Shown: positions 8,467 through 18,586, numbered from the stretch's first letter. The stretch is 64,000 nt of DNA from Clostridium sp031626875 (GCF_031626875.1 NZ_JANDMF010000028.1:1-64000); one strand, 5' to 3'. Notes: generated by a model from the sequence alone, not told the origin. Program-made: numbers and translations.

Positions 8467-10467
8467 TTACTTAATTCTCTTTAAATTAGTACGATTAGAA
8501 TGTCCTGTAAATAATGGTACCTCTTCAACATAAACATCACTAGTTTCAAGCCCAAACCATTTCTCTGGAGTTACAGTAAACCACTTTATAAATAGCTTAG
8601 CTCTAAGTATGAGTGCTTCCCATGTATTTAATTCTGATTCACAAGAAAGATGTTCATGAATTAAAACAAAACGGAAATCCCCAACTATTCTATCAGGTAT
8701 AGTTGTGTATGTTCTTGATTGAAGTTTTATTTCTCCACTTTTAACTAGTTCAGTTGAGATTTGACGTAGGAAAACATTTAGTTTTTGTTCTACTCTAAAT
8801 CCAAGTCTTAATTGAACTTTTACAATATGTGATGTCCCCATTGTATCTACTCTGTATTCAGCTAAGTAAGGCTCGTCTGTAACCTCTACATTAACAAACC
8901 AATAAACATCTGCTTTCTTTGGTCTTTTATCTAATATAGAATACATTACTTTTCTTTCAACATGCTTACGTTTCTTGCAACAAGTTAAATATACAAGATT
9001 CGTTGCATATTTAGTTCTATCTTTATCCTCATGTAATTGTTCTAGTTGATCCTTATAATCTTCAATTGGAACATTTTCCAATAAACGCATTTTTATATAG
9101 TATCCTTTAATCCAAATATACATAACAGCTAAAATAACTAAAGCTATTAAAACTGCTACAAACCCTCCATGCATAAATTTAACTACATTTGCAATGAAGA
9201 AAGAGATTTCAAAGGCACCAAAGAAAATAAGTACAGCTACAGCACCCCAAAGTGGTGTTTTTTGTTTTAATAGATAATTAAATAACAAAATAGTTGTCAT
9301 TAACATTGTAACTGTAATCGCCAATCCATAAGCTGCTTCCATATGCTCAGAGTTTTTAAAGTATATAACAATTCCAACACAAACTATCCATAAAATCTTA
9401 TTTATTGCTGGTATATATAGTTGACCTTTAGAACTTGATGGATACATTATATGTAACTTAGGAAATAAATTTAATTTAATTGCCTCTGAAACAAGTGTAA
9501 ATGCACCTGATAGTAGAGCTTGTGAGGCTATAATTGCAGCTAATGTTGAAATTATTACAGAATAAATCAAAAGTCCTTGTGGAACCATTTGAAAGAATGG
9601 ATTTAAATCTTCTACATTGAAATATATAGAATTATTCTTTGCTGCTAATATCCAGGCACCTTGTCCAAAATAATTTAGTAATAAACATACCTTAACAAAT
9701 GGCCAAGAGCCATAAATATTCTTTCTTCCTACATGTCCAAGATCTGAATAAAGTGCTTCTGCACCTGTTGAGGATAAGAATATACTACCTAAAATAAAGA
9801 ATCCGGCCTTATTATCACTACTAAAAAGAGTTTGAATTGCATAGTGTGGAGATAGTGCACGTAATAATGTCCAATCTTGAGACATATTAATTATTCCAAA
9901 CACAGCTAAAGTTAAAAACCAAATACACATAACTGGTCCAAATAACTTTCCAATAAAGTCTGTTCCAAAATGTTGAATAAAAAATAATATACTTATTATT
10001 ACTATTACAATTATAATAATACTATTTTGATTGTTACCAAAAACAGCATTAAAACTTGGAATAAGTTTTAAACCTTCAACTGCTGATGTAATACTCATGG
10101 CTGGTGTCAACATTCCATCAGCTAAGAGTGCTGCTCCACCAATTATAGCAGGAACAATCAGCCATTTGGCACGTCTACGAACTAAGGTAAAAAGAGAAAA
10201 TATTCCACCTTCACCTTTATTGTCTGCTTTTAATGTAATTAGGACATATTTTATTGTTGTTAAAATAGTTATTGTCCAAAAAACCAAGGACAACGTTCCA
10301 AGAATAAAGTTTTCAGATACGTTTTGTATTCCGTCATTACCATGAAGAACTGATTTCATTACATAAAGTGGTGAGGTTCCAATATCTCCATAAACTACCC
10401 CTAATGTAACTAAAATCCCGCCTAATGTTAACTTAGACATATTATTTCCTTTTGTATTTGACTTCAT
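8467..10467 (-). CDS. kup: KUP-family potassium uptake transporter
   Basis: 666 residues, normal for Kup/TrkD. The N-terminus TLGGILVTLGVVYGDIGTSPLYV is the KUP signature; about 12 hydrophobic segments follow up to residue 450 (LADGMLTPAMSITSAVEGL, SSTGAEALYSDLGHVG are conserved family blocks), then a hydrophilic cytoplasmic C-terminal domain of about 200 residues. It imports K+ as a proton symporter at the cell membrane (known for the family). It is a single-gene unit with its own promoter and terminator, unrelated to the flanking operons. An alternative start at MSKLTLG (residue 10) is possible; both have purine-rich sites. Confidence 0.95.
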   Translation of the reverse strand: MKSNTKGNNMSKLTLGGILVTLGVVYGDIGTSPLYVMKSVLHGNDGIQNVSENFILGTLSLVFWTITILTTIKYVLITLKADNKGEGGIFSLFTLVRRRAKWLIVPAIIGGAALLADGMLTPAMSITSAVEGLKLIPSFNAVFGNNQNSIIIIVIVIISILFFIQHFGTDFIGKLFGPVMCIWFLTLAVFGIINMSQDWTLLRALSPHYAIQTLFSSDNKAGFFILGSIFLSSTGAEALYSDLGHVGRKNIYGSWPFVKVCLLLNYFGQGAWILAAKNNSIYFNVEDLNPFFQMVPQGLLIYSVIISTLAAIIASQALLSGAFTLVSEAIKLNLFPKLHIMYPSSSKGQLYIPAINKILWIVCVGIVIYFKNSEHMEAAYGLAITVTMLMTTILLFNYLLKQKTPLWGAVAVLIFFGAFEISFFIANVVKFMHGGFVAVLIALVILAVMYIWIKGYYIKMRLLENVPIEDYKDQLEQLHEDKDRTKYATNLVYLTCCKKRKHVERKVMYSILDKRPKKADVYWFVNVEVTDEPYLAEYRVDTMGTSHIVKVQLRLGFRVEQKLNVFLRQISTELVKSGEIKLQSRTYTTIPDRIVGDFRFVLIHEHLSCESELNTWEALILRAKLFIKWFTVTPEKWFGLETSDVYVEEVPLFTGHSNRTNLKRIK

Positions 10468-10501
10468 TTTTACCTTCCTTCACATTATATATTTAAAGAC
10501 T

Positions 10502-10529
10502 ATCATAACATCATTAAAATATAAGTCAA
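10502..10529 (-). promoter_or_regulatory. Candidate kup promoter
   Basis: Minus-strand TTGACT (10529-10524), 16-base spacer, TATGAT (10507-10502), 35 bases before the start codon. The leader is too short for a c-di-AMP (ydaO) riboswitch. Confidence 0.5.
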
Positions 10530-10574
10530 TTGGTTTTTAAAAAATTTATGATAGGCTTAATTATTAATAAAGAA

Positions 10575-10607
10575 ACCTATTGAAAACTCAGTGTTTTCAA
10601 TAGGTTA
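10575..10607. terminator. Terminator of the sialic-acid capsule operon
   Basis: AACCTATTGAAAAC and its exact reverse complement around TCAGT, 27 bases past the wzy stop. The T-run on the minus strand is interrupted (TTTCTTTATT). Confidence 0.75.
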
Positions 10608-10633
10608 ATTAACCATATCACTTTAATAGCATT

Positions 10634-11899
10634 TTAAGTTTTCTTTTTTATTTCTTCATTTTCAATATACCATCCTCCAAAACATATTCCCATGAATGTA
10701 GAGGAAATAGCTTCAAGAAATACATGCCCACCAAGCAAGCTAAATATGAAAAAACATATTAGAGATACAAAATAAGGTTGCATTTTTTGATGTGAAATAT
10801 TTTTTAATCCAATAGAAAATTTCTTAATAAAATATCCATATGTTAATAGAATTCCAGTAACTCCATAGCTGAAAAATATATCTATCAAATCTAACTCAAT
10901 AGGCCTTACAGCATTGTATGGCATGTTTAAATCCATAGCTAACTGATTATGAACTTTAAAATATCCAGATCCAAATAAAACTCTAAAAAAACTAATATTA
11001 TCATTAAAATGTTCTAGTACCATTTCAAACAGCCAGTTTCTTCCACTTAGTAAGAATGATAAAAGGTCTCTATTTTCAAATAAATATTTTTGCCTAAATA
11101 GAAGTTTATCAATATACCCCATAGATAAATCTACCTTAGATAAGACTAAAGTTCCTATTAATACTAACATCACTGTTACATAAAGAAACACTCCCACCTT
11201 AACCTTTTTAATATTAAATAAAATGTACATTCCTACCACAAAAACAGTAAAAATCATACTAGATTTTGTACCTAAAAGAATCATTGTAATGGCGATATAT
11301 AGAGCTAACAGAGCCCATTTCACCTTTTCTTTTCGTATAGAAAATTCATTTACAGCAAATACAAATAAAATAATCATAGCAATATTTATTGAATTTAATG
11401 ATACGAAAGTTCCTTTAAATCCAACCCCAGTATTCTCATAACTAGTTTTACCTAATCCAAACACATAAGCAAAAATAAAAAGTAACGGAGTGTAATATAG
11501 ATTATTTAAAATTGTTTCTATTAATATTTGTCCTCTTATTTTATCTTTATGATACAAACTTTTTATACCTTTATATATTACAACATAGTATACTGCCTTC
11601 AATACCATCTTCAAATCAAATGATAGCCCAAAGGTATTTAAAGTTATAGTATACGTTACTAAAGAGTTTGCTAAAAAATAAATAATAATTATAAATATAA
11701 ACTTAATTTCTTCTTTTTTATTTTGCCAAATATATAATAAAGAAATTAATATACAAGATATTCTAATCACTTCACCTACCGGATATTTAGTAAAAATGCC
11801 ATTAATAAAATCAAAAAATACAGTACCTGATAGAAGATAATACATTATTTTTTCTTCTTGTGAAATAAACTTCTTTTTCTTCACTATCTTTGCTCTCAT
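10634..11899 (-). CDS. wzy: Wzy-type capsule polysaccharide polymerase / O-antigen ligase-like
   Basis: 421 residues with about 10-12 membrane segments and a larger soluble loop at about 265-330 (FENRDLLSFLLSGRNWLFEMVLEHF), the layout of Wzy/WaaL proteins. The 'SGRNWLF' segment is the common 'GR...W' element of the Wzy_C loop. It should polymerise lipid-linked repeat units outside the membrane. It is the last gene of the operon, after neuD, with a GGAGG site 7 bases before ATG. Sequence divergence of polymerases makes this mainly a topology-and-context call. Confidence 0.75.
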   Translation of the reverse strand: MRAKIVKKKKFISQEEKIMYYLLSGTVFFDFINGIFTKYPVGEVIRISCILISLLYIWQNKKEEIKFIFIIIIYFLANSLVTYTITLNTFGLSFDLKMVLKAVYYVVIYKGIKSLYHKDKIRGQILIETILNNLYYTPLLFIFAYVFGLGKTSYENTGVGFKGTFVSLNSINIAMIILFVFAVNEFSIRKEKVKWALLALYIAITMILLGTKSSMIFTVFVVGMYILFNIKKVKVGVFLYVTVMLVLIGTLVLSKVDLSMGYIDKLLFRQKYLFENRDLLSFLLSGRNWLFEMVLEHFNDNISFFRVLFGSGYFKVHNQLAMDLNMPYNAVRPIELDLIDIFFSYGVTGILLTYGYFIKKFSIGLKNISHQKMQPYFVSLICFFIFSLLGGHVFLEAISSTFMGICFGGWYIENEEIKKKT

Positions 11900-11926
11900 T
11901 ATTAACCTCCAAATTCTCTACCATTA

Positions 11927-12574
11927 CTATACCCAAAAATTATCTTTAATATATTTAGCAGGAACTCCAGCATACACAACATTATTGGGAATATGCTTTA
12001 TTACAACAGCTCCAGCTCCAACTATTGTATTATCTCCAACATTCACATATTGCTTAATAGCTGCTCCAATCCCAATAAAAGAGCAATATCCAATTTCACA
12101 ACCGCCTCCCATTGATACTCCTGGTGCAATATTAGCAAATTTACTTATCTTATTGTAATGAGGTATTATTGCATTAATATTAATTATGCAGTAATCTCTA
12201 ATCTGCACATAAGGCCCAATAACAGCTCCTGCTCCTATAAACACGCCTTTTCCAATAGCAGCTTTTTTAGATATGGTGCATTTTGGATGTATAGCATTAA
12301 CCACATGAAGATTAAGTTCTTCAATCAATTTAGAGTATTGTATTCTTACCTTAGAATCTCCAATAGCAATAAAAGCACTATCTATTTTCTTTTCTTTTGC
12401 TAGTTCTACAACTTCAGATATATCACCTAGAACTACATGCTCACCTATACATTTACCATGTAAAGTCTTATTAGAGTCTAATAATCCAACAACATTGTTT
12501 TCAGGATAATATTCAAGTGCATCAATTACAGCTTGTGCTTGTCCTCCAGCTCCTATTATAATTATATTTTTCAT
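11927..12574 (-). CDS. neuD: NeuD-family sialic acid O-acetyltransferase-like protein
   Basis: 215 residues. The N-terminal Rossmann-like part begins IIIGAGGQAQAVIDAL, and the rest is a left-handed beta-helix of hexapeptide repeats (IGKGVFIGAGAVIGPYVQI, VGDNTIVGAGAVVIKHIP), ending YAGVPAKYIK, typical of NeuD/PglD-like acyltransferases. It should acetylate a sialic acid or its precursor, or help the synthase. It lies 12 bases from neuC in the neuABCD block. The exact acceptor (Neu5Ac versus a diamino sugar) cannot be read from sequence. Confidence 0.85.
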   Translation of the reverse strand: MKNIIIIGAGGQAQAVIDALEYYPENNVVGLLDSNKTLHGKCIGEHVVLGDISEVVELAKEKKIDSAFIAIGDSKVRIQYSKLIEELNLHVVNAIHPKCTISKKAAIGKGVFIGAGAVIGPYVQIRDYCIININAIIPHYNKISKFANIAPGVSMGGGCEIGYCSFIGIGAAIKQYVNVGDNTIVGAGAVVIKHIPNNVVYAGVPAKYIKDNFWV

Positions 12575-12585
12575 ATACTTACCTT

Positions 12586-13731
12586 TTAATAGGTTATTCT
12601 CTTTTCAATAAGATCCTTGTTGATACTTATTGAACTAAGAATATCAGCTATTCTTTCACCTGTTTTACCATCTCCATAAGGATTAACACAGCTGTTTACT
12701 TTACTTATAAACTCCTTATCTGTTAATGCTTTTATTAAACTTGAATATATTATTTCCCTGTCATATTTTACATTAATTATATTTGTAGATTGTTCCCTGC
12801 CCTTTTGTCTCTCTCCAATATTTATAACTGGCAATTTATAAGATGGTGCTTCCATTATTCCACTACTTGAATTACCAACCATAACATCAGCATATTTTAA
12901 TAGATTTAAGAAATCTTCAAAATTTATATTTTTATATGTACTCATAAAATCTAGGTTTTTATAAGATTTCACCACTTCTATCATTTCCTTGCTTCCAGCA
13001 TCTGAATTAGGATAAATAAGAATAGTTTGCTCTCCTAACCTTTTTATAGCTTCCATAGTCTCTACCATTTGATTTTTAGCTTCATCTCTTTGTGTAGTAA
13101 CAGGATGTTGTGCCACAATGACTAACTTTCTGTCCTTATTAAGTCCAAATTTTTTAAACACTTCTTCTTTGCTCATATATATCCTATTTAATATTGAATC
13201 TAACCCTGGAGATCCAACATTAAACACAACATCTTTATCTTCTCCAAGCTTTATTATTCTCTCTTTGCTTCCTTCTGTTGCTGCAAAATGGATATGAGAA
13301 AATTTAGTTGTTGCATGACGTATTGCTTCATCTATAGTTCCTGTAACCTCACCACCATGGATATGAGCAACTGGTATATTCATATGTGCTCCAATTATAG
13401 CCCCTGCCAAATCTTCATCTCTATCACCTAAAATTAGTATAATGTCTGGATTAATAGATTCAATTGCTTGTGTTAGTCCAATCAATCCAAGTCCAAGAGC
13501 TTTGCACATCCCAGCACCAGTATCATTGCTTATATTCATATCAACTTTAGCATCAATTGTATATCCATCATTTATTATTTCATTCACAGTATAGCCACAT
13601 TCAACAACCAAGTGCATACCTGTTACAATTAACTTAAGCTCTAGGCTAGGATGCTTAATTATTGAATCCATTACTGTTTTTAACCTTCCATAATTTGCTC
13701 TCGTTCCAGTTATAACGCATATTCTTCTCAT
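12586..13731 (-). CDS. neuC: Hydrolysing UDP-N-acetylglucosamine 2-epimerase
   Basis: 381 residues, usual length. Start RICVITGTRANYGRL, then ILILGDRDEDLAGAIIGAHMNIPVAHIHGGEVTGTIDEAIRHATTK and GNSSSGIMEAPSYKLPVINIG: the GT-B-like epimerase family with conserved Asp, Glu and His positions. It hydrolyses UDP-GlcNAc to ManNAc and UDP, the first step to Neu5Ac. A LegG-type enzyme acting on UDP-diacetylbacillosamine is the alternative, but no dehydratase or aminotransferase genes for that route are in this operon. Confidence 0.9.
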   Translation of the reverse strand: MRRICVITGTRANYGRLKTVMDSIIKHPSLELKLIVTGMHLVVECGYTVNEIINDGYTIDAKVDMNISNDTGAGMCKALGLGLIGLTQAIESINPDIILILGDRDEDLAGAIIGAHMNIPVAHIHGGEVTGTIDEAIRHATTKFSHIHFAATEGSKERIIKLGEDKDVVFNVGSPGLDSILNRIYMSKEEVFKKFGLNKDRKLVIVAQHPVTTQRDEAKNQMVETMEAIKRLGEQTILIYPNSDAGSKEMIEVVKSYKNLDFMSTYKNINFEDFLNLLKYADVMVGNSSSGIMEAPSYKLPVINIGERQKGREQSTNIINVKYDREIIYSSLIKALTDKEFISKVNSCVNPYGDGKTGERIADILSSISINKDLIEKRITY

Positions 13732-13741
13732 AAATTCACCC

Positions 13742-14791
13742 CTAAAACATATCTAATTCAATTAGTTCATCTGCCTTTATATCAACTTTAGCAGTACGTC
13801 CTACAACAAAATCTAAATATTTAGGTTTAATTCCTGTACCTGGTCTTTTCATAGTGAGCATTTCACTTGTTATAACTTCACCTTTTTTAATATCCACTTG
13901 TGCTACAATACTCTTTTGAGCAACACTTTTAACTTCTAATTCTGATTCATTAGGTTTCTTTATTGGTGACCCAAGTGCTTTTTCTACAGCTCTTATTCCA
14001 TCTACTAACTGCTTTAATTCATCAGGCTCTAGAGAAGCTGTATGGTCTGGCCCTGGTAAACTTCTATCTAAAGTAAAATGCTTTTCAATTATAACTGCAC
14101 CTCTTGCCACTGCTGCTATAGATACTGCAGTTCCCATGGTATGATCTGAATATCCAGTTGGAACACCAAAGGCATCCATCATAGTATTCATAGCCCTTAA
14201 GTTAACTTGTTCTTCATCAGTTGGGTAATTTGATGTACAATGCATCAATACAATTTCTTCATTACCTTCACTTCTTATTGCATCAAGAGCATCCTCAATT
14301 TCTCCCAAAGTGGACATTCCTGCTGAAAGTATTATTGGAAGCTTTTTCTTAGCAATTCTTTTAAGCATAGGTAAATTAGTTATATCCCCAGAGCCAACCT
14401 TATAGGCCTTTATTCCTAAATCATATAAAAAGTCCACACTTTCATCATCAAAAGGAGTTGCAAAAGCCTCTATACCTTTTGATACTGCATAGCTATATAA
14501 TTCTTTTAAATTAGATTCATTTAATTCTAATCTTTTTAACATATCATATTGAGATTCTGACTTATCAGTTGTAACTTCCTGATACTTCGCCTTTGGAGCC
14601 ATTTTAGTAACCAGCGCTTCTGTCTTAAACTTTTGAAATTTAATAGCATCCACCCCTGCTTCAGCTGCTTTATCTATAAGTTTCCTAACTATATTCATAT
14701 CACCATTATGATTAACCCCAAGTTCAGCAACAATATAAGTACTTTCCCCTTTTCCTATTAATTTTTCTCCCACTTTTATCTTTTGCATCAT
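13742..14791 (-). CDS. neuB: N-acetylneuraminate synthase
   Basis: 349 residues: NeuB TIM-barrel (YIVAELGVNHNGDMNIVRKLIDKAAEAGVDAIKFQ; GSGDITNLPMLKRIA; SAGMSTLGEIEDAL; YSDHTMG; IEKHFTLDR) followed by a C-terminal antifreeze-like SAF domain (about 285-349, RPGTGIKPKYLDFVVGR). It condenses ManNAc with phosphoenolpyruvate to sialic acid in the cytoplasm. It lies 10 bases upstream of neuC and 3 bases downstream of neuA. A LegI-type specificity is the alternative. Confidence 0.93.
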   Translation of the reverse strand: MMQKIKVGEKLIGKGESTYIVAELGVNHNGDMNIVRKLIDKAAEAGVDAIKFQKFKTEALVTKMAPKAKYQEVTTDKSESQYDMLKRLELNESNLKELYSYAVSKGIEAFATPFDDESVDFLYDLGIKAYKVGSGDITNLPMLKRIAKKKLPIILSAGMSTLGEIEDALDAIRSEGNEEIVLMHCTSNYPTDEEQVNLRAMNTMMDAFGVPTGYSDHTMGTAVSIAAVARGAVIIEKHFTLDRSLPGPDHTASLEPDELKQLVDGIRAVEKALGSPIKKPNESELEVKSVAQKSIVAQVDIKKGEVITSEMLTMKRPGTGIKPKYLDFVVGRTAKVDIKADELIELDMF

Positions 14792-14794
14792 AAT

Positions 14795-15499
14795 TTATAT
14801 TTCCTTTCTCATTAAAAACTCTGCTAAAGCAAAATCCTCTTCATTATCTATATCAACAGAATCATTACTAGACATGAAAAAAGGCACCACTTTTTCTCCT
14901 AAAATTTTTTCTCCTTCCATGATTAGATCCCTTTTACTAATAAATATAGAGCCATTCATCTTATATACCTTAGGTAAATCTTGACGTCTTGTAAATTTCT
15001 TTTCATCTACCTCCATAAATGATTCAATATATCCACCTTTTACCACTTTCATCCAGTATGGATTATAATCAACTTCAGTTATAGATACCAATGAATCAGC
15101 ATTAGCATCATTAGCTATCGCTTCTATTGCACCATCTAAATGATTAGATGTTCTAAAAGGCGAGGTTGGTTGAATTGTAATTATATAATCATAACTTTCT
15201 CCATTACTCTCCATAAATCCAGCAGCGTGTTTAATCACACTTACAGATGTAGCTGTATCTGTTGCAAGTTCACTAGGTCTTACAAATGGCACAGAAACTC
15301 CAGCCTCTTCAGCTACTTTTATTATTTCTTTATCATCAGAAGATAATATAACTTTATCAATATATTTACTGCCTTTACATGCATTAATGCTATACCCAAT
15401 AAGAGGTATTCCATTAAGACTCTTTATATTTTTACCCTTTACACCCTTAGAGCCACCTCTTGCAGTTATTATAGCTAGTATTTTCTTATTATTTATCAT
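14795..15499 (-). CDS. neuA: CMP-sialic acid synthetase
   Basis: 234 residues. The nucleotide-binding start ILAIITARGGSKGVKGKNIKSL and later QPTSPFRTSNHLDGAI and SVDIDNEEDFALAE are the cytidylyltransferase pattern. It activates the NeuB product with CTP to the CMP-sugar donor. It overlaps the end of wzx by 11 bases with its ribosome site inside wzx, showing tight co-transcription. There is no fused C-terminal esterase as in some streptococcal NeuA. Confidence 0.92.
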   Translation of the reverse strand: MINNKKILAIITARGGSKGVKGKNIKSLNGIPLIGYSINACKGSKYIDKVILSSDDKEIIKVAEEAGVSVPFVRPSELATDTATSVSVIKHAAGFMESNGESYDYIITIQPTSPFRTSNHLDGAIEAIANDANADSLVSITEVDYNPYWMKVVKGGYIESFMEVDEKKFTRRQDLPKVYKMNGSIFISKRDLIMEGEKILGEKVVPFFMSSNDSVDIDNEEDFALAEFLMRKEI

Positions 15500-16925
15500 G
15501 CCCAGTTCTCCTTTTATTATTTAAATTTTTCATTTGTAAGAATAAATTTTTAACCTCTCTAATATAAAGGAATGAAAATATCAAAAGCACTCCTAAGACC
15601 ACTAATTCTAGTCTTTGTATTTTAGAAAAAATAATTACACTTCCTGCACAAAAAACTATATACTTACCTATTGAAGAGTAAATAAATTTAAAATAATTTT
15701 CTATTTTTAGTATCCTACACAATATAAAATACTGAGAAAGAGAATAAAAAATATTTATTATAAGAGTTCCTATGGACACTCCAAATAGCCCTAATTTTGA
15801 TTCTATGAATGCATATTGTACTGCCACTGCAATTAAACTTGTAACCACCTGCAAATTTACAAGTTTAAATTGCAAATTATTAGATAATAAAAATACACTA
15901 ACAAAATAGCATAATTGATTTGCAATTACTGATAAAACAAGTATTCTATAAATCACAATACTTGGCACATATTGTTTCATTAATAAATTAACAAATGGAA
16001 CTATTAATATCATTCCTGCTATAGTTAATAAAACACCTAATATTTCTAACATTCCATTTAACTTTTTCATTTCATCTATAATAGAATCTTTACTCAAATT
16101 ATTTTCTAAATTCAATTTTCTTAATGCTTCTGGATAATATATAAATAACACTGAATTTAAAAACATCAATGTAGCTTTTGCAATCTGACTTGCAAATGTA
16201 TAATAACCTAGCTCCTCTTTGCTAAGAAATTTAATTATAAACATCCTATCTATAGTGGTTAATATGTAAAAACCTAAATTATAGATTAATAATGGTATTC
16301 CCACACTTATTAATCTAATAAATACCTCTTTATCAGCTACAAGCCTTAAATTTTCAACTCTTTTAACACAACTAATAAAGGTTACTATATCTGCAATTAA
16401 TAATGCTATTAAAGCTCCATAAATTCCCCATTTACTTATTAGTAGTACTGTTAAAACAGCTGATAATGAATGATAAATTAGCTCTATATTGTTAATTTGT
16501 CTCAAGTTATCCTTAACTCTAAAATAGTTAGTGAAATAGAGCCTGAACTGGTCAAATATTGCAATCAAACAGACCAAAAAAATATATACTCCCATTGGAG
16601 AATATTTATAAATATTTAAATATACCATCCCCCCTATTAAAAATAATCCAGATAGTATAACTAAAAATGAAAAGGTACCATTAATAATTTTATTTACCTT
16701 TTCTTTATTCTTTTCAAGGATAGAACACTCTTTGGTCATGGCATAAATGGTGCCAAAATTAGCATATAAAAAATAACTTAAAATCAATAATAAATTGCCC
16801 AAAACCCCAAAGGTTTCAGGTCCAAGCTGTCTAGCATTAATTAACTCTCTCAAAAATCCCAATATTAAAGCAGCATACTTTACCACCGTATAAATAAATG
16901 TGCTTTTTATAAAACTCTTCTTCAT
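15489..16925 (-). CDS. wzx: Wzx-type polysaccharide flippase of the sialic-acid operon
   Basis: About 478 residues with 12-14 hydrophobic segments spread along the length, opening KSTFIYTVVKYAALILGFLRELINARQLGPETFG, the start pattern of the MATE-like polysaccharide exporters. It should flip lipid-linked repeat units to the outer face for Wzy. I chose the Met at 16925 (MKKSFIK) because AAGGG lies 8 bases before it; an upstream Met at 16940 overlaps the previous stop. Confidence 0.88.
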   Translation of the reverse strand: MKKSFIKSTFIYTVVKYAALILGFLRELINARQLGPETFGVLGNLLLILSYFLYANFGTIYAMTKECSILEKNKEKVNKIINGTFSFLVILSGLFLIGGMVYLNIYKYSPMGVYIFLVCLIAIFDQFRLYFTNYFRVKDNLRQINNIELIYHSLSAVLTVLLISKWGIYGALIALLIADIVTFISCVKRVENLRLVADKEVFIRLISVGIPLLIYNLGFYILTTIDRMFIIKFLSKEELGYYTFASQIAKATLMFLNSVLFIYYPEALRKLNLENNLSKDSIIDEMKKLNGMLEILGVLLTIAGMILIVPFVNLLMKQYVPSIVIYRILVLSVIANQLCYFVSVFLLSNNLQFKLVNLQVVTSLIAVAVQYAFIESKLGLFGVSIGTLIINIFYSLSQYFILCRILKIENYFKFIYSSIGKYIVFCAGSVIIFSKIQRLELVVLGVLLIFSFLYIREVKNLFLQMKNLNNKRRTGHDK

Positions 16926-16936
16926 TGTGTTTCCCT

Positions 16937-18565
16937 TCAATGTTTTTTCCTAAACCACTTAACAAATTCATCTTTTTTAAATGGCTGCATATATGATTCT
17001 AAGAGCTTATCTGAGTTCTTATATAACTCATTAAAATCTGTCCTCTTTAGATTATTCAAAAAATCCTCTTTATTAGTAAATTTAATAACAGAATCAAATT
17101 CTTCATATGGTATTATATTAGGTATTCTAGAATCTTTATATAAACATACTGGCCTTTTTAACATCATAGATTCCAATCCAGTTGTAGATTGAGTTATAAC
17201 AACCAAATCACTTTCCTCAATTAAAGTTAATGTATTAAAAGTCCTATCACATATGGTGATTCTAGATGCATAATCAGAATGATTAACCAAGTCATAGAAC
17301 CAATCCTTATTACTTTCTCCTGGATGCAATTTTAATATTAATGTAGATTCTCCATTCTCTTCTAATACTTCCTCTAACACATTAAATAAATTCCTATTTA
17401 TATCATCTGCAACATTATTAATTGTCCAAAGAATTTTCTCCATTTTAAAAGGTTTTGAAGAGCTATTCGTATAAAACTTATTAGCTTCATATTTAACATT
17501 ACCTACAATAACAATCTTATCTTTAGATTCCCCTTTACTTACTAAATAATCCTCTGCCTGTTTTCCCCAAGCTAAAAAATAATCTGCATAAATAGGGGTA
17601 AAGGCAAGCTCTCCAATAGACCCATGCTGCAAAACATATGTTAGTATATTATATTTTTTTGCTACTTGGCACACCAATCTAGAAATAGCATGAGAATCAC
17701 TAGGCAATAATATATTTTTCACATTATTATCTTGAAAATAATCTTCTAATGACTTTCTATAAAGTTCTAACCCTATAAGCTCACTTCTCATAATCTTAAT
17801 AAAATGATTTTCAAACCATTTAAGGCTATATTCATCACCTTGAATTAAATCATTAAAATGAGAAGCAATTTTTTCATTTCCCATAACCATTTTTAATTTT
17901 TTATTTATCCTAGAGATTTCTAAAAGATATGATTTATTACCAATTACAGTTTTACTTTTATTATTTGCAAGTTTATACATATTACTTCCAAAACATATAG
18001 TTGTAAATTCTATAGAATTCATTTCATTCTCTAGAATTTCCATCATACTAATCATGGATTTATTATTTATTTCTTGAATGATTACATTTGCAGTATTATT
18101 AAAACTATCAGATGGCTCTTTCTCTGTGAAAAACTTCATTATATATTCTAAACCCAATACTTTAACAATACCCTTAGCATTATTTAATTTATATTCACTG
18201 AAACATTTTTTTAAATTTAAATCTTCGCCATACCTTTTAGATATTACACTTAGAATATTCCAATCATTCATATCTTTAATCAATAAATTTATATCACAAT
18301 CATTTAACATAACGATTTCAAGCATTTCATTTAATTTAAGATATCTCTCTATTATGAAAAAACTCTTTATCTGTAATAAACTACCAAGGTCTACACCATC
18401 CTTTTGAATTAAGCTAACCTCCCCATCCTTAAACCAATTTTTACTGGTTTTTAGTGCTAATTCACTTAGTTTATGTAAACTTTCATCCTTTAAAATACTT
18501 TCTACACTATCATATTTAATTTCCCTATCATTTTCATTAACAAATATATTTATATTTTTTTTCAT
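16937..18565 (-). CDS. Candidate sialyltransferase (HP-motif, GT-B-like)
   Basis: 542 residues, soluble. The N-terminal 300 residues are helical and unrecognised. The C-terminal half reads as GT-B: NILLPSDSHAISRLVC, TYVLQHGSIGELAF, DYFLAWG, KIVIVGNVKYE, LKLHPGES at about 423-430 and DLVVITQSTTGLESMM at about 472. An HP motif followed by a Ser/Thr-rich motif is shared by bacterial sialyltransferases (GT38, GT52, GT80) and by KpsC/S-type capsule Kdo transferases. The operon makes a CMP-sugar and has no other candidate for attaching it, so this is my best guess for the sialyltransferase. I do not recognise it as a member of a known family with certainty. Confidence 0.6.
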   Translation of the reverse strand: MKKNINIFVNENDREIKYDSVESILKDESLHKLSELALKTSKNWFKDGEVSLIQKDGVDLGSLLQIKSFFIIERYLKLNEMLEIVMLNDCDINLLIKDMNDWNILSVISKRYGEDLNLKKCFSEYKLNNAKGIVKVLGLEYIMKFFTEKEPSDSFNNTANVIIQEINNKSMISMMEILENEMNSIEFTTICFGSNMYKLANNKSKTVIGNKSYLLEISRINKKLKMVMGNEKIASHFNDLIQGDEYSLKWFENHFIKIMRSELIGLELYRKSLEDYFQDNNVKNILLPSDSHAISRLVCQVAKKYNILTYVLQHGSIGELAFTPIYADYFLAWGKQAEDYLVSKGESKDKIVIVGNVKYEANKFYTNSSSKPFKMEKILWTINNVADDINRNLFNVLEEVLEENGESTLILKLHPGESNKDWFYDLVNHSDYASRITICDRTFNTLTLIEESDLVVITQSTTGLESMMLKRPVCLYKDSRIPNIIPYEEFDSVIKFTNKEDFLNNLKRTDFNELYKNSDKLLESYMQPFKKDEFVKWFRKKH

Positions 18566-18586
18566 TGCAGTTATTTACTCCAAACT

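Noticed and set aside
10468..10634. c-di-AMP (ydaO) riboswitch before kup
   Set aside because: Only about 30 bases lie between the candidate promoter and the start codon, and the other hairpin is the wzy terminator.
11927..15499. Legionaminic or pseudaminic acid pathway
   Set aside because: Not excluded, but no dehydratase, aminotransferase or second acetyltransferase genes accompany neuABCD here, so plain sialic acid is the simpler reading.
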